Under the pieces are notes generated by a model, which saw nothing but the letters and a program-made list of their open reading frames with translations, made no database searches and had not been told where the DNA came from. From Mycolicibacterium mageritense (GTDB lineage Bacteria > Actinomycetota > Actinomycetes > Mycobacteriales > Mycobacteriaceae), in assembly GCF_010727475.1 (NCBI RefSeq), contig NZ_AP022567.1, positions 7,440,001 through 7,504,000 on the forward strand: a stretch of DNA of 64,000 bases, given 5' to 3'. The position numbers and the translations under genes are program-made. The first letter of the stretch is position 1, and each line of letters begins with the position of its first letter. This document shows positions 18,303 to 25,568 of this stretch, piece by piece.

Positions 18303-18845
18303 GCGCTGCGCACGGGGCTCGCCGGCCGAGGCCGTTCCAGCACCACAGTCGCCCGTGACTCTGCCCGCAGCGGGGGCGGCGTGTAACAGGGGCAAGTGAG
18401 CGATTCGCCTACGAGCGTCGAGGATCGCGGCGAACTCAGCGCCAGTCCGTAGCTCGATCTCAAATTCGGTGGCCTTTGCGCGCACAGCCTTGTCGTCGGA
18501 CACCACTGCCCACGTGGGCCCGAATAGCTTGTCCTCGTTCTGCCATGTTGCATCCAGCGCGCACGCGACTATGAGGGGGTCGGCGTTGCCGCGGTTCGCA
18601 TACAGATCGACCAGGTCGGTGTCCGTGACCGGAACGGTCTTCATGACGGTGATCAGCTGACGGAGGACGCCCTCGGTCGTCTCATACCTGCGTGCGCTGA
18701 GCTCGGCGATGTCCGGGAATCCCCTCGCTTCGTACAGGACTTCGTCGGGGATATGGCAGTGCGTGCGGAAGAACGCACTCGCCCGCTGTTCCCGAGACAG
18801 CGCGGCCAGGACGTTGTTGTCGACCAGGTACTGATGCTCGTTCAC
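18285..18845 (-). CDS. PIN-like protein (DUF4411-like putative toxin)
   Basis: 186 aa. The N-terminus YLVDNNVLAALSREQ has the first PIN Asp; DEVLYEA, GNADPLIVACAL and VVSDDKAVR supply the remaining acidic positions of a PIN RNase pocket. PIN toxins cut RNA. It starts at GTG 18845 inside the stop codon of the upstream gene (GTGA), the usual layout of a toxin-antitoxin pair. The last 40 residues (Ala/Gly/Arg-rich) run into the attL-flanking repeats and may not be native. DUF4411 assignment is from general resemblance. Confidence 0.7.
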   Translation of the reverse strand: MNEHQYLVDNNVLAALSREQRASAFFRTHCHIPDEVLYEARGFPDIAELSARRYETTEGVLRQLITVMKTVPVTDTDLVDLYANRGNADPLIVACALDATWQNEDKLFGPTWAVVSDDKAVRAKATEFEIELRTGAEFAAILDARRRIAHLPLLHAAPAAGRVTGDCGAGTASAGEPRAQRPMTHR

Positions 18846-20014
18846 CGCAGGGCCTCCCGAAACTCGTCGATCTCCGTCGGCTTGATCTTGTTGAGACAGA
18901 CAGACCTGCAGAAATCCCTCCGAGACAGCTTTCCCGAATCGAGAACGTCGAGCATCCGGAGAGAGAGCTCACGGCCGTTGTAGTTCCGGATGGCGTTGAC
19001 CACCTTCGGTGATCGCATCTTCGGCTTGAGCCGGCGTTCGTATTCCCCCTTGAGCTCACCGAGGTAGCCTGAGGCCGCCTCGCCGCTGATGAGCTTGAGG
19101 CGCATTGCTCGCACCGCCATTGCGCTAGCCGTTACCTTGAACTCGTCGGCCGCGGCTTTCACGGCGTCCAGCGACCCGAAATCATGGTCCCGCACCTGCG
19201 CGGCAGGCATCAGTATCTCGCCGACGATGTCGTACTCCCGGTCGACAGCGCTACCAATGGTGCTGCCGTCGTAGGTGACCGGCGCGAAGATCTTTCGCGC
19301 AACCAGCACTGACAAGAGCGTGAGCGTGAAGATCCGACGCCCATCGGGTTCTTGATAGTCGCCGGCGTCTCCCCCGGCAAGGAAGACGTAAGGCACCTTG
19401 TTGTCCTTGACTGTCATCCCGCTGAACTTCACCGTTATCCGTTGCGGCATGACCGTGCGGGAACTCTGCGAGACGAGTACCTGGTTCGCCTCCAGCCGTC
19501 CGATGAGGTAAGCCAGCGCCGCCTTCTTGTTCTGCGCGGAGTGCAGCCCGTCGTGAGTGACGCCGAGCGCGCCCATCAACTTGTCGGCGTCGGATTTGAT
19601 CGACTTCCCCGGCTTCCTCAGAAGGCCGATGATCCGATTCTTGGTCAGAGTCGAATCGTGCTTCTTGAGCAGTTCCTGCTTACGTAGGAGGTCCTTCACG
19701 ATGAGCTCGATGTCGCGCATGTTGACCACGTCGCGCGAATTCACCGAGAACGTGTCCTTGGTCTGTCCGGCCAGCAGCTTGTCCGTCTTCGCAGCGACCT
19801 GTGCCTGCACCAGTGGGAGCGGGGCGAAGAACAGCGAGTACGGGATCTCCCCGTGCCGGGCCAGGGCGACGAGGTCGGTGAAGTCGATCGCACCTGCGGC
19901 GAGCGCTTTGTCATAGGCGACGTAGGTGCTCGCGATTGAGTTCTCCAACAGTGCGCTGAACACGGCGCGGTCGATGGACACGGACGCCCCGTGGATGAGC
20001 ACTTCGATGCTCAT
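18842..20014 (-). CDS. ImmA/IrrE-like protein lacking the HExxH motif, partner of the PIN gene
   Basis: 390 aa. The C-terminal half resembles ImmA/IrrE proteins in order: a RRIFTLTLLSVLVAR segment where the HExxH helix is expected, a later IVGEILMPAAQV stretch, then FKVTASAMAVRAMRLKLI, the typical helical end of that domain. No HExxH zinc motif is present, so it is probably not a protease. The N-terminal 200 residues are not recognised. ATG 20014 has a GTGAGG ribosome-binding site. An antitoxin or activator role for the PIN protein is inferred from the 4-nt overlap. Confidence 0.6.
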   Translation of the reverse strand: MSIEVLIHGASVSIDRAVFSALLENSIASTYVAYDKALAAGAIDFTDLVALARHGEIPYSLFFAPLPLVQAQVAAKTDKLLAGQTKDTFSVNSRDVVNMRDIELIVKDLLRKQELLKKHDSTLTKNRIIGLLRKPGKSIKSDADKLMGALGVTHDGLHSAQNKKAALAYLIGRLEANQVLVSQSSRTVMPQRITVKFSGMTVKDNKVPYVFLAGGDAGDYQEPDGRRIFTLTLLSVLVARKIFAPVTYDGSTIGSAVDREYDIVGEILMPAAQVRDHDFGSLDAVKAAADEFKVTASAMAVRAMRLKLISGEAASGYLGELKGEYERRLKPKMRSPKVVNAIRNYNGRELSLRMLDVLDSGKLSRRDFCRSVCLNKIKPTEIDEFREALR

Positions 20015-20343
20015 GATTCCTCACCCCCGAAGCAACAGACCCCTGCTGAGAGTGTCCACCCGCAAGGCGCTCTGCTGGTCACGACCACCGACCGCGGCGT
20101 GTTGCCCCACTACCGAGTCAGCAAGCGTCGCAGCTACGTGCGGCGCGGACAACCGCTCGCACCCCCTTCTTATCGTCATCGCGACGAGGCGGTAATCCCG
20201 TGTGCGAACCCCAGGATGCTTAAGCTCTTGGTTCTCACCCGACCTGTTGCATGTACCGATGCCTCGTCGAGGTGCATATGCAAGGCGAGGTGAAAACCGT
20301 TGCAGGTCTTGACAGTTCAGTTCCAGATCGTAAACTCGCGCGA
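20015..20343. promoter_or_regulatory. Divergent intergenic region with GTTGCATG motif
   Basis: 329 bp between the left two-gene unit (minus) and the excisionase-like operon (plus). It contains GTTGCATG at 20246-20253 and the palindrome TGCATATGCA at 20273-20282, both within 100 bp of the plus-strand start. No convincing gene is seen; the in-frame extension of the downstream ORF across this region has no good ribosome-binding site. Confidence 0.5.
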
Positions 20344-20703
20344 GTGACCACATCCGATCCGATCGCCGCCGCGGTGGCGGCACTGGTCGCTGCCATCGCC
20401 GACGCGGTCCGCGTGGAACTCCAAGCGACGGCATCTCCTGCACGGCGTCGTCACGCCCCCGCTTCTGATCCCGACGTCGGAGGTCGGCCGTACCACCGAG
20501 ACCAGGATGCTCCGGGTCGCATCCTGACCCCCGACTCGATCCTCACGATTCCAGAGACCGCGGCCGAGCTGCGAATCTGCAGGTCATACGTCTACAAGCT
20601 CATGAACCAGGGGAAGATCCGCACACTGAAGCTCGGCAATCGCACGCTGATCCAGCACCGGGAGGTTCTGCGGTTCATCGCAGAGTTGGAAGCAGGCCCT
20701 TGA
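20344..20703 (+). CDS. Excisionase-like HTH_17 DNA-binding protein (1 of 3)
   Basis: 119 aa. The N-terminus is a helical Ala/Val-rich segment (SDPIAAAVAALVAAI) and the C-terminal 60 residues a winged HTH of the excisionase/MerR-like type: TIPETAAELRICRSYVYKLM then RTLKLGNRTLIQHREVLRFI. GTG 20344 was preferred to ATG 20251 because the upstream extension overlaps the regulatory motifs. Its stop overlaps the next start (TGATG). It may direct excision or regulate the integrase. Confidence 0.75.
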   Translation: MTTSDPIAAAVAALVAAIADAVRVELQATASPARRRHAPASDPDVGGRPYHRDQDAPGRILTPDSILTIPETAAELRICRSYVYKLMNQGKIRTLKLGNRTLIQHREVLRFIAELEAGP

Positions 20704-20897
20704 TGGCGCAGCGCGTCCTGACCGACGCCTCGTTGCTCACGATCCCCCAGGCGGTCTCGAAGTTGAGGATCAGCCAGCGCACTTTCTTCAGGCTGATGGC
20801 CCGAGGCGAGATTCGCAAAGTGAAGATCGGCGGTCGCACCCTGATCCGGCACAGCGAGCTCCTCCGATTCGTCGACACATGTGAGGAGGCCCCGTGA
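20703..20897 (+). CDS. Excisionase-like HTH_17 DNA-binding protein (2 of 3)
   Basis: 64 aa, one winged-HTH domain: LTIPQAVSKLRISQRTFFRLM and KVKIGGRTLIRHSELLRFVD. It is clearly paralogous to the genes before and after it. The ATG shares a base with the previous stop, and its own stop overlaps the next start (GTGA), so the three are translated in series. Confidence 0.75.
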   Translation: MAQRVLTDASLLTIPQAVSKLRISQRTFFRLMARGEIRKVKIGGRTLIRHSELLRFVDTCEEAP

Positions 20898-21097
20898 CGG
20901 ACGCACCGCGAATCCTGACCCCGGACTCGTTGCTAAGCCTCCCAGAGGCGGCCTACGAGCTGCGTGTTACGACACGTCGCTTGCGCACACTGCGCAAGCA
21001 GGGCGTCATTCGGACGGTCCACCTCGGCAGCAGGGTATTGGTGCCCCACCGAGAAATCCTCCGGCTCATCGACGAGGCGCTCGGGCAGGTCGGCTGA
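20894..21097 (+). CDS. Excisionase-like HTH_17 DNA-binding protein (3 of 3)
   Basis: 67 aa winged HTH: LSLPEAAYELRVTTRRLRTL and RTVHLGSRVLVPHREILRLID. It starts at GTG 20894 inside the previous stop. The 3' end overlaps the convergent VOC gene by 32 nt. Three adjacent paralogues in one operon is unusual for excisionases. Confidence 0.72.
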   Translation: MTDAPRILTPDSLLSLPEAAYELRVTTRRLRTLRKQGVIRTVHLGSRVLVPHREILRLIDEALGQVG

Positions 21098-21413
21098 GCG
21101 CGATGGTGTTCCCGTTCGGATCCGACACCAGCACGACTCGGCCCCTTCGCCGCACCTCGAACCCCGCCGCCGTCAGCGCTGCGGCCACCGCGTCGATGTC
21201 GGCGACCTCGAACTCCAGCATCATCCGTGTGAACTCGCCGCGACCGGTCCGGTGCAGTTCCAGTGCCATCCCGCGGGATAGTTCCGCGACGAAGCACGTG
21301 AACGTTTCGAGTCGGTGCTCCTCCCGGAACTCGATGCCGAGCGCGGACTCGAACAAGCACCTCGCACGGTTGATGTCGCTCGCCGCATAGAACAGCGCCA
21401 GGGTGCGAATCAC
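21066..21413 (-). CDS. VOC-family protein, last gene of the zinc-finger/AAA operon
   Basis: 115 aa VOC fold: LALFYAASDINRARCLFESALG at the N-terminus, MMLEFEVADIDAVAAALTAAGF in the second half, ending VSDPNGNTIAL. GTG 21413 lies inside the stop of the AAA ATPase gene (GTGA). It is the last gene of a tightly overlapped minus-strand operon. Resemblance to bleomycin-resistance/glyoxalase proteins is at fold level only. Confidence 0.8.
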   Translation of the reverse strand: MIRTLALFYAASDINRARCLFESALGIEFREEHRLETFTCFVAELSRGMALELHRTGRGEFTRMMLEFEVADIDAVAAALTAAGFEVRRRGRVVLVSDPNGNTIALSRPARAPRR

Positions 21414-22750
21414 AGGTACTGCCCACTCGTCGGCACCTGCGCGCGGTACCGGCCCGAGCCGATCTCGGCGAGCAGCGAGGCCGTCGACACGGTGCCGTCA
21501 CCGCTGAGCACGGCGCGGCGCACTATCTCGCGCAGATCCGATCCGGAGGTCTGCTCCGGCAGCTGGCCCGCCACGGCCACGGCATCCACCTCACCCGGTA
21601 TTCCGTCGACGAGACCGCTGAGGATGCGGGCGGCGGCCGTGCGGTCGGGGTAGTTCACCACGACGATGCTGTCGAAGCGACCGGTCCGGATCGCCGCAGC
21701 GTCCAACGTCGCCGCGTCATTCGTCGATGCCAGGGTGAGGATGCGCGCATCGGGCCGAATATCCATCGCCTGCAGCAGTTCCGAGAGACCGCCGCTGCTT
21801 CCGTGGCCGCGATCTCGGCACCGCAGGTCCACGTCCTCCAGCACCAACAAAATGGGCCCGCCGAGCCGCTCCGCTTCCTCCACCACCGCGGTAAGCAGGT
21901 GCTGGCCGGCCTTGGCCTCGACGTAAATCACGGTGAACCCTGACTGCAGCAGTTCCCGTGCCACCACCGCCGACACGGCGCTCTTGCCGGTGCCGGGCGG
22001 ACCGACGAGCAGGACTCCACGGCGGCATCCCAAGCCGTGAGCGTTGAGCAACTCGTGCTGGTCCCGTACCGCTGCGACACCCAGGTCCACCTCGCTCCAC
22101 ACTGCTTCCGGCACGACGATGTGGGTGCGGCTAAGCGGTGGCAGGTCGATGACGGTGAGAGTGAGCCCGCGACTGATGCTCGCGCGGACGGCGCGCCCAC
22201 GGTACGGATTCAGCTCATCGGCACGGGCCATGATCTGATCCATCACATCCTGCGCCGCGGGCTGGTTCTGCCGCGCCGCGTACACCGTGATCGCCGGGTC
22301 ATGGATGCTGCCGCTTCGGGTTTCGATCTTGACCACCACCGGTGCATTCGGGGCCAGGGTGGCGGTCGGGAACGCCGCACGCAGGCACTGCGGGTGGCGG
22401 CGGTGCTCGCCGTCCGCGACCTCGGTCCGCGTGTAGCTTGGCGGGCTGGCGTAATCGCCGGAACCCACCTCCGCATCGTGCGCCGCAATCATCTCCGCGA
22501 GAGCCAGGGCGGCAGTCACACGGGTCACGGCGTTCAGTTCGCATTCCTCGTCGACCAGGTCGGTCGGCGGAACCCCGAGGTGTCGCGCGGTGAACCGCTC
22601 CGCCGTCTCCGCCCGATGCGAATCAGCGGTCACACCGAGCAGCAGCTCGCCGAGCGCACGGAGAGCTGTGTGTTCGCCGTGGGCTGCCAGCCAGCCGCCG
22701 ATGTCGGTGATCGGAACAAGGTCGTTGTCATTCACGGTGACAGGGCTCAT
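21410..22750 (-). CDS. AAA-family ATPase (spastin/VCP-like core)
   Basis: 446 aa. The C-terminal half is a single AAA module: Walker A VGPPGTGKSAVS at about 249-260, Walker B ILLVLEDVDL at about 300-309, a sensor-1-like LASTNDAATLD and arginine finger IRTGRFD. The N-terminal 220 residues are not recognised and may be the substrate-binding part. ATG 22750 overlaps the upstream stop (ATGA) and has a GGGAGAG ribosome-binding site. Proteins of this class remodel or unfold protein complexes; the target here is unknown. Confidence 0.85.
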   Translation of the reverse strand: MSPVTVNDNDLVPITDIGGWLAAHGEHTALRALGELLLGVTADSHRAETAERFTARHLGVPPTDLVDEECELNAVTRVTAALALAEMIAAHDAEVGSGDYASPPSYTRTEVADGEHRRHPQCLRAAFPTATLAPNAPVVVKIETRSGSIHDPAITVYAARQNQPAAQDVMDQIMARADELNPYRGRAVRASISRGLTLTVIDLPPLSRTHIVVPEAVWSEVDLGVAAVRDQHELLNAHGLGCRRGVLLVGPPGTGKSAVSAVVARELLQSGFTVIYVEAKAGQHLLTAVVEEAERLGGPILLVLEDVDLRCRDRGHGSSGGLSELLQAMDIRPDARILTLASTNDAATLDAAAIRTGRFDSIVVVNYPDRTAAARILSGLVDGIPGEVDAVAVAGQLPEQTSGSDLREIVRRAVLSGDGTVSTASLLAEIGSGRYRAQVPTSGQYL

Positions 22751-23298
22751 CGCTCTCTCCCTCTGCAGTCCGGGCACCAGAATTCGCGGCGCCACGTCGT
22801 TTCGTTTTCCTGTACGCGACCGCATCGACCACACGTAAGGCGCAAGTCGTTCAGCGCGGCGAACACAGCGGCCCTGCCCGCCTCTGTCGTCGTTGTGAAA
22901 ACCGCCTGTGGCCCACGCAAACTCGGCGACACCATCTGCACCCTGGCGCCGGGCTCGATCGCGTCGAGGTCCTGCACCAGCTGCTCTACACGTACCCGCC
23001 AGCCAGGTCGGTCACGAATGAAGACAGCGCCCTCGACGCCGGGGCACTGATCGCACAGTGTCTTCACCCACCCGCCGGGCAGGGTCCGCGCTCGGCCGGG
23101 GCGCCCGCAGTTTTCACACGTGACCGACGACCGTTCCTGTGCACGGTCGCAGGTGGCCTCTACCTCCGCGTTCCACAGATTGGTCTCGATTCGGAGCGTC
23201 CCGTACTTCTCGTACGTTGTGATCCGACTGACTCCGAGCAGCGCCAGTTCACGTCGCAAGCTGGCTTCGATGTCGGCCCAGCCTCTACTTACCGTCAC
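22747..23298 (-). CDS. Two-zinc-finger protein, paralogue of the 23912-24391 gene
   Basis: 183 aa. Residues about 30-60 carry KYGTLRIE..., then ERSSVTCENCGRPG with CDQC, and the C-terminus has CGRCG and WCPDC. The KYG/KFG-leader plus CExCGxPG unit also occurs in the gene two places upstream, so the two are paralogues. The unit is seen in many island and phage proteins with no settled function. GTG 23298 overlaps the previous stop (GTGA). Confidence 0.7.
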   Translation of the reverse strand: MTVSRGWADIEASLRRELALLGVSRITTYEKYGTLRIETNLWNAEVEATCDRAQERSSVTCENCGRPGRARTLPGGWVKTLCDQCPGVEGAVFIRDRPGWRVRVEQLVQDLDAIEPGARVQMVSPSLRGPQAVFTTTTEAGRAAVFAALNDLRLTCGRCGRVQENETTWRREFWCPDCRGRER

Positions 23299-23912
23299 GA
23301 TTTCATCACCATGATCGAGCCTGGCTCATCGAGGATTCGGGCCACCACTGCATGCTGCTGATCGCTGAGCATGTCCTCGGTGAAGCCGTCCATCATCAGC
23401 GCCCACCAGACGGTCTTGTTGTTCGGGCAGTCGGGACAGCACCTCGGACTGATAACACCGAACACTCCCTGCTTCGGCGGGTAATCCCACCCTGCGTCGA
23501 AAGCCTCCGCTGGCGTGAGAATCTCGTCGCGGCCGCACACCTCGCAGATGTGCCGCAGCCGATCCGGCGTGACCACCGCACCGACTCGCCATTCGCCGCT
23601 GCTCGGCATGAACACGTCACCGGCCGGGCGATTGGCGTAGTGCGCCGCGTCGGGCACCGGCACCACATTGACCTCGCCGACCGTGACCGTCTCCCCCGCC
23701 CGCAGCGCCACGAGTTCGCTGCGGGTGACCGTGACGACACCGCCGGACGTGTCGGTGCTCGTGCGGTCGACGTCCTCGACGGCGCGCACCGTCCCCCGGC
23801 CGCACGGGGAGCCAATCGCACGAGCGCTCTGCGGGTCGTCGAGTTTGTCCAAGAGCGCGTTGAGGTTTCGCGACGTGAGCTCGAGGCGGCAGGCATCGGG
23901 GTCGTATCGCAT
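23295..23912 (-). CDS. Hypothetical protein with a zinc-ribbon-like Cys cluster
   Basis: 205 aa. Only HICEVCGRDEILTPAEAF and the later SPRCCPDCPNN stand out, giving a four-Cys zinc site at about residues 122-165. The first half is beta-rich with no recognised motif. It is tightly coupled to both neighbours (1-nt and 4-nt overlaps). No function is proposed. Confidence 0.65.
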   Translation of the reverse strand: MRYDPDACRLELTSRNLNALLDKLDDPQSARAIGSPCGRGTVRAVEDVDRTSTDTSGGVVTVTRSELVALRAGETVTVGEVNVVPVPDAAHYANRPAGDVFMPSSGEWRVGAVVTPDRLRHICEVCGRDEILTPAEAFDAGWDYPPKQGVFGVISPRCCPDCPNNKTVWWALMMDGFTEDMLSDQQHAVVARILDEPGSIMVMKS

Positions 23913-24391
23913 CAGAGGTGCACCTCACACAGCGGCAGCACCGGTCCATCGGGGATCTCAGCCTCCGCACCGCACACGACGCACGTCATCAGCGACTTGT
24001 CCTCGGCGTCGGCGATCAGTGCCATGGCTGCGTTGTGCCGATCGACTCTGTTGCCCCGTACCTCCACATGCACCTCGCCGTCCCGGACGTCAACGGACTC
24101 GATCACGAGGTCTTCGTCCACCTCCACCAAGTCACGGATCAGCTGCGCGTAGATCAGCACCCACCCCGGCCAGGGGCACACTGGCCACCGATGCGCGGCC
24201 TGCGCATGGGCATCGCACTCGACCCGCATCCAGCCGTTGTCGCGACGGTGGAGCTGCCCCGGCGCTCCGCAGCGTTCACACGTCTCGGCTGACTGCCGCT
24301 CGGCGACGGCGATCCGCTCGCGCACCGCGGCGTCCAGCTCCGGGGCACTCGCTTCGGCCCACACTTCGAGGACACCGAACTTCTGCTTCAC
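23912..24391 (-). CDS. Zinc-finger protein with KFG/CERCGAPG unit
   Basis: 159 aa. KFGVLEVWAEA near the N-terminus leads into SAETCERCGAPG, and a second pair TCVVCGAEA...LCEVHL ends the protein. It shares layout with the 22747-23298 product. GTG 24391 directly follows the TAG of the preceding (frameshifted) gene. Confidence 0.7.
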   Translation of the reverse strand: MKQKFGVLEVWAEASAPELDAAVRERIAVAERQSAETCERCGAPGQLHRRDNGWMRVECDAHAQAAHRWPVCPWPGWVLIYAQLIRDLVEVDEDLVIESVDVRDGEVHVEVRGNRVDRHNAAMALIADAEDKSLMTCVVCGAEAEIPDGPVLPLCEVHL

Positions 24392-24864
24392 CTACCGCAC
24401 AACGAGGTGCGGGTCGATGCGTTCCAGGTCGTCGCGGAGCGCGGTCAGGATCGCCGCCCAGCCGTCGTCAGGATCGATCGGCGGCCAGCCGGTGGGGGCG
24501 TCAGGTCGATCGGCGCGGTGGATTCGAGCTGTGCGGCCATGCGGAACCACCGCCGGCTACGCTCGTAGCCAGTGGTCGCGTCTGCCTCAGCACCGCTGAT
24601 GCCCCACAGGGTGGGCGCCCAGACTTCGACCGCGGCATCGAGCGCGTCGGGCTCACCGAGCACCGCGCGGACGCCGGCAACCTCACCTGTGGACCAGGTG
24701 GTTTCGTACGGCTCCCAGCCGTGGTCACGGACCAGATGAGCGCGCTGCCGAAGGTCGGCGGCGAGTTCTTCCCGGCGCTCGTCGGTGGGCGGTTTCGATG
24801 GGCATGGAGTCAGATGATGCACCGGATCACCGACATGTCGCGACCGATTTCTGTCACGTCCCAT
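24392..24864 (-). pseudogene. Hypothetical gene at the head of the zinc-finger/AAA operon, frameshifted
   Basis: From ATG 24864 the frame reads MGRDRNRSRHVGD ... DHGWEPYETTWSTGEVAGV ... TTGYERSRRWFRMAAQLE. Near the G/C run at 24494-24498 good coding passes to the -1 frame: APTGWPPIDPDDGWAAI ... LERIDPHLVVR, ending at a TAG (24392-24394) directly before the next start. One missing base in the run explains it. The uncorrected frame continues to 24445 with a poor tail. The product is not recognised. Confidence 0.6.
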
Positions 24865-25248
24865 GGCCGAATATTCAGTACCGCAATCGATTTCGCACAC
24901 GATGCACATGCAACGCAACATGCAACAACGCGCCGACCAGCGGCGGAGTATGGCCTGATGCATGATCTCGGCTCGATGACATACAACTGCGCCGCGAACT
25001 AGATTGAGCCGCAATACTTTTCATATCCCGTCGTGTCGGACACCCGTGGCACGATTCGGACACGCACACAACTGGCACTCGCCCCGTCATCAGAGCCGGC
25101 GTCTCACACATCGCCGCGGCGGCAGAATTCTTGTCCACGATGTTCGACGCGCCAGTGATCATCACGGCGGCCAACACGGAGGTGGCCGCGCCCGCGCCGC
25201 ACTCCGGATCCCTGCCCCGCTGCTGTGAGCTTGCTGCAGAATGCCTGC
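24865..25248. promoter_or_regulatory. Divergent intergenic region with two CATGCAAC motifs
   Basis: 384 bp between the zinc-finger/AAA operon (minus) and the XRE gene (plus). CATGCAAC occurs at 24907-24914 and 24919-24926, 12 bp apart, 43-62 nt upstream of the minus-strand ATG. These are the reverse complement of the GTTGCATG motif seen elsewhere in the island. No gene is supported. Confidence 0.45.
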
Positions 25249-25507
25249 ATGCCACGTCCACCGACACCACCAACTGAGGCCGACCGGGCGACCGGCAGCG
25301 TGCTCGCCGCTGCTCGAGAGGCCGCCGCGATGGACCTGCGGCAGGTCGAGGCGGCGACGGCTATCAGTAAGTCGGTGTTGTCACGTGTCGAGCAGGGCGA
25401 ACGGCCCTGCCGAGTTCCCGAGCTGATCACGCTGGCCAAGGTTTTACGGGCTGGCGCCGTCGACGCTGATCAGGCGCATCGTGACGGAGACCGAACACAG
25501 CGACTGA
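25249..25507 (+). pseudogene. Small XRE-family HTH regulator, frameshifted near its end
   Basis: The HTH is clear: GSVLAAAREAAAMDLRQVEA, ATAISKSVLSRVEQGERP, ELITLAKVL. Just after KVLR, near the GGG at 25448-25450, the sensible frame changes by +1 and reads LAPSTLIRRIVTETEHSD, ending at TGA 25505-25507, 11 bp before a strong terminator. Uncorrected, the frame would continue 266 nt more, antisense to the neighbouring gene. One extra G explains it. The intended product is about 86 aa. Confidence 0.65.
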
Positions 25508-25518
25508 CCCGAAACAGT

Positions 25519-25555
25519 AGGAAGCCCCGCAACCGAATCGGTTGCGGGGCTTCCT
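25519..25555. terminator. Bidirectional terminator hairpin (17-bp stem)
   Basis: AGGAAGCCCCGCAACCG pairs perfectly with its complement across a 3-nt loop. It lies between the ends of the convergent XRE gene (stop 25507) and the proline-rich-protein gene (stop 25569). A near-identical hairpin core (GCCCCGCAACCG) is found at 29106-29137. Confidence 0.85.
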
Positions 25556-25568
25556 TACGCGACCGGAC

